Source: Planctomycetota bacterium
Lineage (GTDB): Bacteria; Planctomycetota; Phycisphaerae; WQYP01
Assembly: GCA_021838985.1 (NCBI GenBank)
Contig: JAKCCC010000198.1
Location: 1 to 5,048, forward strand
DNA: 5,048 bases
Direction of reading: 5' to 3'
Shown here: positions 1 to 4,960 of the stretch, piece by piece
Layout of the letters: each line of letters starts with the position of its first letter
How positions within the stretch are numbered: the first letter of the stretch is position 1
Notes under the pieces: generated by a model
Seen by the model: the letters and a program-made list of their open reading frames with translations, nothing else
What the model was told of the DNA's origin: nothing
Databases searched by the model: none
Translations under genes and position numbers: made by a program

Positions 1-1163
1 GAGAAGAAGCCCACGTGCTTGTTCAGGGGCAGCATATCCAGCCGTTCGGCGAATACCTCACGAATGCTTTGCGGGAAGAAATTGTGCCACCAATAACCGG
101 CCAGGCTGAAATTGGGCAGTTCCCGGCACAGCGTACAAAGGCTCTGGTTGGCGTGGCGGCTGGCCAGGAAACACTGAAAGCGCAGGCGTGGATGCCGCGC
201 GATAATCTGCGCCAACTGCGCAATTGTCTTCTCCCGAATGCGGCTGCCGGTTTCGAAGGGCAACGGCTCCGCGGCCAAACTGAACTGAAACACGATCTTG
301 TCTCCATGCCGTTCCAACCGCTTGAAAAATTCCTCGGCGATATACGCCGCGTAAATGTCGCGTTCCGCGGGGCCGGCCACGGACCGCTGCTTCAGGGCCG
401 CAACCACCTCATCCGACCCCGGCAAGCAATAATCGATATCCGTTGACAAATGCATGGCCGTCGATATCACCCGGCCATACGGAATGGATTCAACGTAATG
501 ATCCAAGGCGGCATGAGTATCATCCAGAGAACGAATGGTCCTTTCGGACGCCGGCCGCTTGGCGGTGCCGATCGGGGCCGTTCCTTGGGGCGGCCGTCCC
601 CACGCCCGTTCCAGTTCGTACAGGGCTGTGTCATATTCGCCCCACTGGCAGCGCATGAACATCCCCCATTCCAGGGAATATTGCAGGCAGTCATCCGCTT
701 CGCCGGCGCCACGGCGGGCATATTCGGCCGAAGCGCGGCGGATATTGGCCTTGGCCAGTACTTGCCGATGCCAAGCGGGATCATCGGCTCGCTCGCGAAC
801 CAGGTCGTCCAGTTTTCGCCAGTTGTCGAGGGTGACAGGATCGTGCCACCCATAAAGATCACCCAGCAGCCGGCGCACCATCCACGCGCCACTGGTATTG
901 CGTATCAGCGGCACAAAGGGGATGGCCTCAGCGATACGGCGATGGGCTTCCTCTCGATCCGGCCACTTGGGAAACTCCGTCAGGCGGGCCCCGCTGGGAC
1001 ACCCGGCGGCGTAGAGGTCGCTGATGAGCATGTGATACAGCAGCAGGTCATGCAGGCCCCGGGCGCCTAAATGTGGTCCACACAAATGTGTGTGCGCATC
1101 CATGACCGGCAGAGCGGCCAGGGCCTCATCCAAACGTTCGACTGGATTGGCCTTCGTCACCAT
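1..1163 (-). CDS. Uronate isomerase-like amidohydrolase (partial, C-terminus beyond the window)
   Basis: The minus-strand frame is open from ATG at 1163 to the left edge: 387 codons with no stop. The product starts MVTKANPVERLDEALAALPV and has a metal-binding HxH in MDAHTHL (His24, His26), as in amidohydrolase-superfamily TIM barrels. The following segment (GARGLHDLLLYHM, SDLYAAGCPSG), an internal RNTSGAWMVRRLLGDLYGW and the last residues (LAGYWWHNFF, RLDMLPLNKHVGFF) match what I remember of proteins annotated as glucuronate isomerase-like. Uronate isomerases interconvert aldouronates and ketouronates (glucuronate to fructuronate) in the cytoplasm and are usually about 450-470 residues, so roughly 60-90 residues lie outside. 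The expected late catalytic Asp is not visible. A strong AAGGAG lies 9 nt upstream, and the start lies inside the 3' end of the kinase gene (38-nt overlap), which suggests translational coupling. The superfamily is fairly secure. The substrate is not: another sugar acid or an aldose is possible. Confidence 0.8.
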   Translation of the reverse strand, partial: MVTKANPVERLDEALAALPVMDAHTHLCGPHLGARGLHDLLLYHMLISDLYAAGCPSGARLTEFPKWPDREEAHRRIAEAIPFVPLIRNTSGAWMVRRLLGDLYGWHDPVTLDNWRKLDDLVRERADDPAWHRQVLAKANIRRASAEYARRGAGEADDCLQYSLEWGMFMRCQWGEYDTALYELERAWGRPPQGTAPIGTAKRPASERTIRSLDDTHAALDHYVESIPYGRVISTAMHLSTDIDYCLPGSDEVVAALKQRSVAGPAERDIYAAYIAEEFFKRLERHGDKIVFQFSLAAEPLPFETGSRIREKTIAQLAQIIARHPRLRFQCFLASRHANQSLCTLCRELPNFSLAGYWWHNFFPQSIREVFAERLDMLPLNKHVGFF

Positions 1164-2091
1164 TGAACAAATCTCCTTGTTGACGTAAAAACTCCTCCAC
1201 TTCCCGCCGGCGCGGAATGCCCATCTGCCCGCCGGGCTGTCTGGCTTTCATGGCCGCGGCGGCAGAAGCGAGTCGCACCCGCTCTTCCATCGGACGTCCT
1301 TGCGCCAAGGCGGCCGCATAAGCGCCGTGAAACACGTCGCCGCAACCGGTCGTATCCACCACCTCCACCGGAAAGGCGGGTTGATGCGCCACCGGACCAG
1401 CCCGTCCGTCCCGCGCCTCGGCCCACCAGCAGCCATGTTCGCCGCACGTCACCACTATCGCCCGCCGGCGTTCCGACCAGAGCTGGCTGACGGCTGCTTC
1501 AGCGTTATCCGCGCCGGTCATCCGCAGCGCGAATTCCTCCGGTACGACCAAATGCCCGACGCCAGCCACGAATCTTTCCGTCAGCGGGCCATCGCCGTGT
1601 TCAACATCCGCAACCACTTCCACGCCTGCGGCGGCGGCTGCGGTGATCGCCCGTACGGCGCCCGCCAACCCTTGGTGATCTACAAACAGCACCCGCGTCC
1701 GCCGGAGTAAATCCTCGGCCACACCTTCGTCCGGTGCCCCACTAAGACCACCGACGTGAAAGAAAATATTGCGCGTATGACCTTCTTCGCCTACGACAAT
1801 CATCGCGTGAATAGGCCGGGCATCGGCCCGCCGCACCGCCGGCGAAACATCAATTCCCTCGGCGAGAAAATTTTGTTCCACCGCCCGCGACAGCGGATCC
1901 ATCGTTCCCAGCAGTCCCCCGAAAGCGCACTTCGCCCCCAGCCGGGCCGCGACCACCAGCGCCGTTCCGGTCAATCCGCCGAAATGCCGCTCCACCCGTG
2001 GAACCCGCACTTTTTCATCCGGCGCCGGGAACCGCGGCACGAACAGCAAATCATCAATCGCGACACACCCGATGCCCAGAACGTCAAACAT
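1126..2091 (-). CDS. PfkB-family carbohydrate kinase, resembling sulfofructose kinase YihV
   Basis: This 321-residue protein has the ribokinase/PfkB fold pattern. It has an N-terminal strand MFDVLGIGCVAIDD, a glycine-rich sugar-binding turn HFGGLTGTALVVAARLGA (about 36-53), and the family C-terminal signature DTTGCGDVFHGAY (246-258). The anion-hole GCGD in that signature supplies the catalytic base Asp252. The family transfers phosphate from ATP to a sugar hydroxyl in the cytoplasm. From memory, the stretch HQPAFPVEVVDTTGCGDVFHG and the later RQPGGQMGIP resemble E. coli YihV, which phosphorylates 6-deoxy-6-sulfofructose at O1. As in YihV, the usual Asn after the first GG motif is missing. The ATG at 2091 is chosen because homology begins there, although its ribosome site is weak. 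An in-frame TTG at 2145 would add 18 residues of no recognisable family sequence. The last 12 codons overlap the isomerase gene. The class is secure; the substrate is open (sulfofructose, fructuronate, ketogluconate or another ketose). Confidence 0.88.
   Translation of the reverse strand: MFDVLGIGCVAIDDLLFVPRFPAPDEKVRVPRVERHFGGLTGTALVVAARLGAKCAFGGLLGTMDPLSRAVEQNFLAEGIDVSPAVRRADARPIHAMIVVGEEGHTRNIFFHVGGLSGAPDEGVAEDLLRRTRVLFVDHQGLAGAVRAITAAAAAGVEVVADVEHGDGPLTERFVAGVGHLVVPEEFALRMTGADNAEAAVSQLWSERRRAIVVTCGEHGCWWAEARDGRAGPVAHQPAFPVEVVDTTGCGDVFHGAYAAALAQGRPMEERVRLASAAAAMKARQPGGQMGIPRRREVEEFLRQQGDLFNGDEGQSSRTFG
1173..1178 (-). promoter_or_regulatory. Shine-Dalgarno AAGGAG of the isomerase gene, inside the kinase ORF
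   Basis: On the minus strand AAGGAG is followed by a 9-nt spacer and ATG at 1163. It is the best ribosome binding site in the window, lies within the last codons of the upstream kinase, and fixes the isomerase start at 1163. Confidence 0.8.
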
Positions 2092-2271
2092 GTACCAGCT
2101 TTCAGCAACCCCAAAATCCACAGCTTGCACAGATTTTAAGCACAAAGGCCAAAGTTTAACCGTGGCTATGTTTCGCGTTTTTAACCATTATAGTTCTCCG
2201 GGTCTTTGTGCTTTCGTGTTTTGGTTGCGGCCCGCAGGCCGCGCTGTGAAATTTGTGTCTCTGGATTCGTA
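2092..2271 (-). other. 180-bp spacer between aldolase and kinase genes
   Basis: No ORF of substance. Read on the minus strand it holds a short GC hairpin just after the aldolase stop (GCGGCC-4 nt-GGCCGC, plus-strand 2227-2242) that is not followed by a T-run. It also has a perfect TATAAT at 2192-2187 with no good -35 at 16-18 bp, and an 8-bp inverted repeat GCACAAAG/CTTTGTGC (2140-2147 and 2204-2211). The phrases ending in TTTGTGTCTCTGG and GTCTTTGTGCTTTCGTG look like an intergenic repeat family seen in PVC-type genomes, from recall only. The spacer could host a weak internal promoter or an RNA-processing site, but nothing is proven. Confidence 0.5.
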
Positions 2272-3114
2272 TTAGTGCGCTCCGTTTGCACTCACGAGTT
2301 CGGCCGCCCGTTCCCCCGCGCCGGCATGTAGGGCTTCCTCCGGCGTGAGCCCGTCATGTACCACTGCCCTGAAGGCGCGCAAGGCGCCAGCAATATCCGA
2401 GTATCCCCAGATATTGCGGCCAATCGTCGCGCCTCGGGCGCCGCTTTGCATCACTTTGGCGACATTCTCCAGCGCCTCCAACAACGTCGGGCATTGCGGC
2501 CCGCCCGCGGCGACAATCGGCACCGGGCAGGCCCGCACGATATCCCGGAATGACGCGACATCGCCGGTGAAACCCACTTTAATCACATCCGCCCCGCATT
2601 CTATCCCCACCCGCACCGCCCAGGCGATGTGTTCGGCATTGTGGAGGATTTCCACCTTCTTACCGGAAAAATCGCGCGGATAAATATGGGCCACGATTGG
2701 CAAGTCCCAGCGGACCGCCTCTTCCACCTTGTCGGAAAGAATGCGGATAAAACGTCCCTCATTGGGGCCACAGACTCCGATCGCCACCGCCATAGCGTCG
2801 GCCCCGAGCCGCTGGCATTCCTCGGCCGTAACCAGGGTTTCAATGATGCGCTCATCGGCGGTAAAGCAGCCGGTCTGAACAATGAGCGCCGTTTTCCCCG
2901 CATATGGCTTCCAACAGTTCATCGCCGTGCCCTTTTGCATCGTCACCGCATCCGGACCGCCGGCCATGATTTGAGCCAACGTCCGCGGCAAGTTCCGCAG
3001 GCCTGCGGGCATTCGCTCACCGTAGCCGACGAAATGATCCACCGCGACTGAACAAAATCGGCCATCGGCCTTTGAAAACAGACGATTCAGCCGAATCAAC
3101 TTGCCAATGCCCAT
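2272..3114 (-). CDS. Class I aldolase of the DhnA/FbaB (DeoC-like TIM barrel) family
   Basis: This 280-residue TIM-barrel protein has the hallmarks of archaeal-type class I fructose-bisphosphate aldolases and LsrF relatives. They are an early strand CSVAVDHF (21-28, with Asp26 and His27), a strand VAHIYPRDF (141-149), the probable Schiff-base lysine Lys179 in VIKVGFTGD, a phosphate-binding VAAGGP (201-206) and GARGATIGRNIWG (225-237). Such enzymes cleave a phosphorylated ketose reversibly through a lysine imine, giving dihydroxyacetone phosphate or a similar product plus an aldehyde, in the cytoplasm. ATG at 3114 starts the conserved MGIGKLIRLNRLF and has GGTGG 6 nt upstream. ATG at 3120 is an equal alternative that adds Met-Thr. 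The TTG at 3183 would extend translation through the promoter repeats and is rejected. It is the first gene of the minus-strand cluster, with the kinase next, so its substrate is probably the kinase product. The family is firm; the exact substrate is unknown. Confidence 0.88.
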   Translation of the reverse strand: MGIGKLIRLNRLFSKADGRFCSVAVDHFVGYGERMPAGLRNLPRTLAQIMAGGPDAVTMQKGTAMNCWKPYAGKTALIVQTGCFTADERIIETLVTAEECQRLGADAMAVAIGVCGPNEGRFIRILSDKVEEAVRWDLPIVAHIYPRDFSGKKVEILHNAEHIAWAVRVGIECGADVIKVGFTGDVASFRDIVRACPVPIVAAGGPQCPTLLEALENVAKVMQSGARGATIGRNIWGYSDIAGALRAFRAVVHDGLTPEEALHAGAGERAAELVSANGAH

Positions 3115-3151
3115 CGTCATCCACCATCCATTTGTAACGAAAGACCACATA

Positions 3152-3193
3152 CAATTATAACCGACAATTATAACCGAACGCAATTATAACCGA
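3152..3193. repeat. Three 13-bp direct repeats upstream of the aldolase gene
   Basis: CAATTATAACCGA occurs exactly three times, at 3152-3164, 3165-3177 and 3181-3193. The first two copies abut; the third is separated by 3 nt. On the minus strand each reads TCGGTTATAATTG and so contains a perfect TATAAT. They lie 38-80 nt upstream of the aldolase start, in an AT-rich island within GC-rich DNA. They could be repeated operator sites, duplicated -10 boxes, or both. Confidence 0.85.
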
Positions 3194-3210
3194 AATATAA
3201 TGAAAGTAAA
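3183..3210 (-). promoter_or_regulatory. Putative sigma70-type promoter of the aldolase-kinase-isomerase cluster
   Basis: On the minus strand TTTACT (3210-3205, 4 of 6 to TTGACA) and TATAAT (3188-3183, perfect) are separated by 16 bp. Transcription would start near 3176, leaving a leader of about 60 nt before the aldolase ATG. The -10 box is the core of the third 13-bp repeat and the -35 sits inside a palindrome, so regulation is likely. Confidence 0.5.
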
Positions 3211-3217
3211 TACTTTC
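3202..3217. promoter_or_regulatory. Palindromic operator candidate over the -35 box
   Basis: GAAAGTAAATACTTTC is a perfect inverted repeat (7-bp arms, 2-bp centre) overlapping the proposed -35. A wider inverted repeat, AACCGAAA at 3188-3195 and TTTCGGTT at 3214-3221, encloses it. Size and position fit a dimeric repressor site such as those of LacI, GntR or MarR-type regulators. No regulator gene is in the window. Confidence 0.55.
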
Positions 3218-3295
3218 GGTTTAGCACGAAACTTAACGGCCGTGACTGGGTTTTGTGACAATCGCCTTATTGCGCTAAAATTGCCCTGTGCGGGC

Positions 3296-3477
3296 TGTTG
3301 TGGAAGCGGCCTGGCGCCGCCTTCGGCGCACGCAAGTCGCCATAGAATCCGTGGGCGGTCCGCTACGAATAGAGGCGGATGCACAACGGCACTCGACAAA
3401 ACCTGCCCGCCCACTGGCTGGGCAAGCGGCGAGACGCCGCTTCTACGATCGCTTCAAAATATGGCCACAACCCCGCG
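3296..3477. repeat. REP-like composite element, interrupted copy
   Basis: Positions 3296-3336 match 4879-4919 and 3422-3477 match 4915-4970 (about 50 of 56 identical in the second block). In the right-hand copy the two blocks are continuous; here 85 nt (3337-3421) separate them, bounded by GCAAG on both sides. The right arm holds the perfect hairpin AAGCGGCGAGACGCCGCTT (3424-3442). Similarity stops at 3477. This resembles repetitive extragenic palindromes that are mobilised in trans by RAYT/IS200-type transposases; no such transposase is visible here. Confidence 0.75.
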
Positions 3478-3595
3478 CGCTGCTGCTGCAAAAGGCCGAC
3501 GGCAATCCGCCGGCGCACGATCCGCTGCGCCAGGAGTCGGTAGCTCCGTTGGGGCCTGTGACGGTTTCTGTTCTGGAAATCGTCATCCCTCTGCC

Positions 3596-3676
3596 CTTCA
3601 TAGCCCGGAGTGTAAGCGACGGGCCCGGGTTCCGCCGCAGCGCCGGAACCCCGCGCTAACGCTTGGGGCTATGAAG
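3596..3676. repeat. 81-bp imperfect hairpin repeat
   Basis: A perfect 11-bp inverted repeat, CTTCATAGCCC (3596-3606) and GGGCTATGAAG (3666-3676), encloses a second paired segment, GGGTTCCG (3627-3634) and CGGAACCC (3644-3651). Between them are a partly matching GTAAGCG and CGCTAAC. The whole could fold as one long stem. I recall similar AGCCCGGAGCGTTAGCG-type repeats from planctomycete intergenic DNA. There is no terminator-like T-run. Confidence 0.7.
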
Positions 3677-3771
3677 CACACACGTCCTTTCATCGCCCGG
3701 CGTCCCGGTCCAGGAGTCGCCGGGGAAACCGCGCCGGGGGCGGACCCAATCGTGCTCTTGCTTTTGCCCCT

Positions 3772-3802
3772 GCTCCTGATCGACAGGCCCTCGACCAGGA
3801 GC
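3772..3802. repeat. Inverted repeat, 12-bp arms
   Basis: GCTCCTGATCGA (3772-3783) and TCGACCAGGAGC (3791-3802) pair with one mismatch around a 7-nt loop. The flanks carry further purine- or pyrimidine-rich repeats (GGGAGCAGGATCAGGA on the right). No function is evident. Confidence 0.6.
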
Positions 3803-3934
3803 GGGAGCAGGATCAGGAATCGGAAACGAACCGTGTCCTCATCCGTAGGTGTCCGCAGAGCACAGGCGACTTTCGCGACAGCCGTGCCGGGGTGCGGGTG
3901 GCGGGGCCGCATAAACTGTCACAGGCCCGCTCCG

Positions 3935-3974
3935 TTGCCACAGGGTAAAGGCGATGGTAAGATAGTCTTACTAT
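3935..3974 (+). promoter_or_regulatory. Promoter with overlapping operator of the toxin-antitoxin pair
   Basis: TTGCCA (3935-3940, 5 of 6 to consensus) and TAAGAT (3958-3963) are separated by exactly 17 bp. The ATG follows the -10 by only 9 nt, so transcription should begin at or within about 3 nt of it, and no Shine-Dalgarno sequence precedes the ATG. A palindrome, GTAAGA-TAG-TCTTAC (3957-3971, with outer AT/AT pairs reaching into the start codon), covers the -10. This suits autorepression by the AbrB-fold antitoxin, alone or with toxin. Confidence 0.65.
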
Positions 3975-4230
3975 GCAGACGAGAGTTTCAACCAAAGGAC
4001 AGGTCGTTCTGCCCGCGCCGTTTCGCCGCAGGCTGGGTATTCGCGCCGGCGACCCTCTCGACGCCACCATCAATGCCGGACGCATTGTCTTGGTGCCGCG
4101 CGCCAGGCGCCCCCGTAAGGCCAGGATTTTCTCCGACCCGAGCACTGGGCTTCCCGTGCTCAGCGCGGGAGCCGGCGCTCCCGTGCTGCGCAGCAGAGAG
4201 GTTGAGGAAATTCTGGCGGACTTTCCATGA
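3973..4230 (+). CDS. AbrB/MazE-fold antitoxin (VapB-type)
   Basis: This 85-residue protein begins with a swapped-hairpin DNA-binding domain, MQTRVSTKGQVVLPAPFRRR then LGIRAGDPLD (residues 1-30), the standard AbrB/MazE/SpoVT pattern. After a basic linker (RARRPRKAR, 43-51) comes a tail, DPSTGLPVLSAG...EVEEILADFP, of the type that wraps around and inhibits a PIN toxin. It should neutralise the downstream nuclease and repress its own promoter by binding the palindrome that overlaps its start codon. Its stop overlaps the toxin start as ATGA, the usual coupling for such pairs. The length is typical, and no other start is better. A strong hairpin (GGGAGC-CGGC-GCTCCC, 4167-4182) lies within the tail codons. 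Family assignment is confident; the exact toxin-antitoxin subfamily name is not. Confidence 0.88.
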   Translation: MQTRVSTKGQVVLPAPFRRRLGIRAGDPLDATINAGRIVLVPRARRPRKARIFSDPSTGLPVLSAGAGAPVLRSREVEEILADFP

Positions 4231-4643
4231 CCTATCTGCTCGATGTCAACGCACTAATCGCCCTGGCGTTTGTTCAACACGAATTCCATGACCGCCTGGC
4301 AACCTGGGTACAAACGCAGCGGTCCCAATCTTCATCCTTGGCCACCTGCTCCATTACGGAACTGGGGTTCGTAAGGGTGCTCGCCCAGGCGCCAACTTAT
4401 GGACTATCCGTTGTGGAAGCACGGACCATCCTGATCCAATTAAAAAAAGCGAACTCCGTACAATTTTTATTTATCCCCGATACCCACGATATCGGGAGCC
4501 TACCCACCTGGGTCAAGACCGCAAAACAAATCACCGATGGTCATTTGTTTGAGCTCGCCAGGTCGAATGGAGCGGTTTTGGCGACCCTGGACGAAAGAAT
4601 TCCCGGCGCTTTTCTCATACCTCACCGCCGGATTCGCCAGTAA
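4227..4643 (+). CDS. PIN-domain ribonuclease toxin (VapC-like)
   Basis: This 138-residue protein is a full-length PIN domain. The acidic residues expected to bind Mg2+ are all present: Asp6 in YLLDVNALIAL, Glu45 in SITELGFVRVL, Asp104 in QITDGHLFELA and Asp122 in LATLDERIP. VapC toxins are cytoplasmic endoribonucleases that cut tRNA, rRNA or mRNA when the antitoxin is degraded. The target of this one cannot be read from the sequence. The start overlaps the antitoxin stop by 4 nt (ATGA). With every catalytic residue intact the gene is probably functional. The codons for residues 70-90 are unusually AT-rich for the window (4436-4475), which may reflect acquisition from elsewhere or a local composition effect. 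A perfect 7-bp hairpin, CCCGATA/TATCGGG, lies at 4476-4496. Confidence 0.88.
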   Translation: MTYLLDVNALIALAFVQHEFHDRLATWVQTQRSQSSSLATCSITELGFVRVLAQAPTYGLSVVEARTILIQLKKANSVQFLFIPDTHDIGSLPTWVKTAKQITDGHLFELARSNGAVLATLDERIPGAFLIPHRRIRQ

Positions 4644-4723
4644 CCCGCCACGGTATCCCATCGAACAGGGGCGTGACGCTACCGATGCAAAGGGCGCGGC
4701 GTGGTGGCGACTCGACCTACGAC

Positions 4724-4810
4724 CAACCCCGCGGATTTCACCATTTTCGACGTATTGGCGACGTTCACCCCTATTCGTGAGAATCCGTGAAATTAGCATT
4801 TCGCCCCCTC
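4724..4810. repeat. Direct repeat, copy 1 (87 bp)
   Basis: This copy matches 4961-5048 with about five substitutions and one 1-nt indel (CACCCCTATT against CACCCCCTATT). It starts CAACCCCGCGGATTTCACC and ends TTAGCATTTCGCCCCCTC. The CTACGAC just before it (4717-4723) also precedes copy 2, but there 18 extra bases intervene. Confidence 0.9.
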
Positions 4811-4882
4811 CATTCGGGCAAATGGGCGCACCCAGGAAAGCCTGCGGCGCACTTCCAGTAAGCCCGGCCTTGTTCCCGTGTT

Positions 4883-4939
4883 GTAGAAGCGGCGTCCCGC
4901 CGCTTTCGGCCCACGCAAGCGGCGCCACGCCGCTTCTAC
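4883..4939. repeat. REP-like double hairpin
   Basis: Two 23-bp arms (4883-4905 and 4917-4939) form an inverted repeat with two mismatches around an 11-nt loop. Each arm also folds alone: AAGCGGCG-TCC-CGCCGCTT and AAGCGGCG-CCA-CGCCGCTT, each with 8 perfect pairs and a 3-nt loop. Outer ends are GTAG and CTAC. This is the paired-REP (BIME-like) layout. The related copy at 3296-3477 has its two arms far apart. Confidence 0.85.
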
Positions 4940-4960
4940 GACAGCTTCGAAATATGGCCG

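Larger units (their letters stand above)
3121..3972. other. About 850-bp gene-free region between the aldolase and antitoxin genes
   Basis: No ORF here shows a recognisable domain. Long open frames exist only because the DNA is GC-rich and repetitive. The left 100 bp are AT-rich and hold the aldolase promoter/operator. The rest holds a REP-like composite element (3296-3477), an 81-bp imperfect hairpin (3596-3676), an inverted repeat (3772-3802) and, at the right end, the toxin-antitoxin promoter. Stretches 3478-3595, 3677-3771 and 3803-3934 show nothing I can name. Confidence 0.7.

Noticed and set aside
450..1070. Plus-strand open frame of 206 codons (and the neighbour at 15-446)
   Set aside because: Antisense, with codon boundaries aligned to the isomerase gene, which has recognisable motifs and a strong ribosome site. 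The antisense products show none.
2092..2145. TTG start at 2145 for the kinase
   Set aside because: The added 18 residues do not resemble the family N-terminus, which begins with the MFDVLGIG strand at 2091.
2227..2242. Intrinsic terminator after the aldolase gene
   Set aside because: The stem is only 6 bp and is not followed by a T-run on the minus strand (it is followed by AACCAAAAC), so a factor-independent terminator is not supported.
3115..3183. TTG start at 3183 for the aldolase
   Set aside because: It would place the TATAAT-bearing repeats inside the gene and add residues without family similarity; ATG at 3114 or 3120 fits better.
3152..3193. Replication-origin iterons
   Set aside because: Three short AT-rich repeats alone, with no initiator gene or DnaA boxes recognised and a promoter-like setting, favour a regulatory role.
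3184..3659. Small open frames in both directions over the REP-like region (e.g. 3288-3659 plus, 3184-3414 minus)
   Set aside because: They translate the hairpin repeats; similar peptide fragments (VVEAAWRRLR) also arise at the other repeat copy, on the opposite strand, so they track the repeat and not a gene.
3200..4291. Plus-strand open frame of 363 codons
   Set aside because: It runs through the REP-like repeats and the long hairpin, overlaps the antitoxin in another frame, is Arg/Pro/Ala-rich and shows no domain. An artefact of GC-rich DNA lacking stops.
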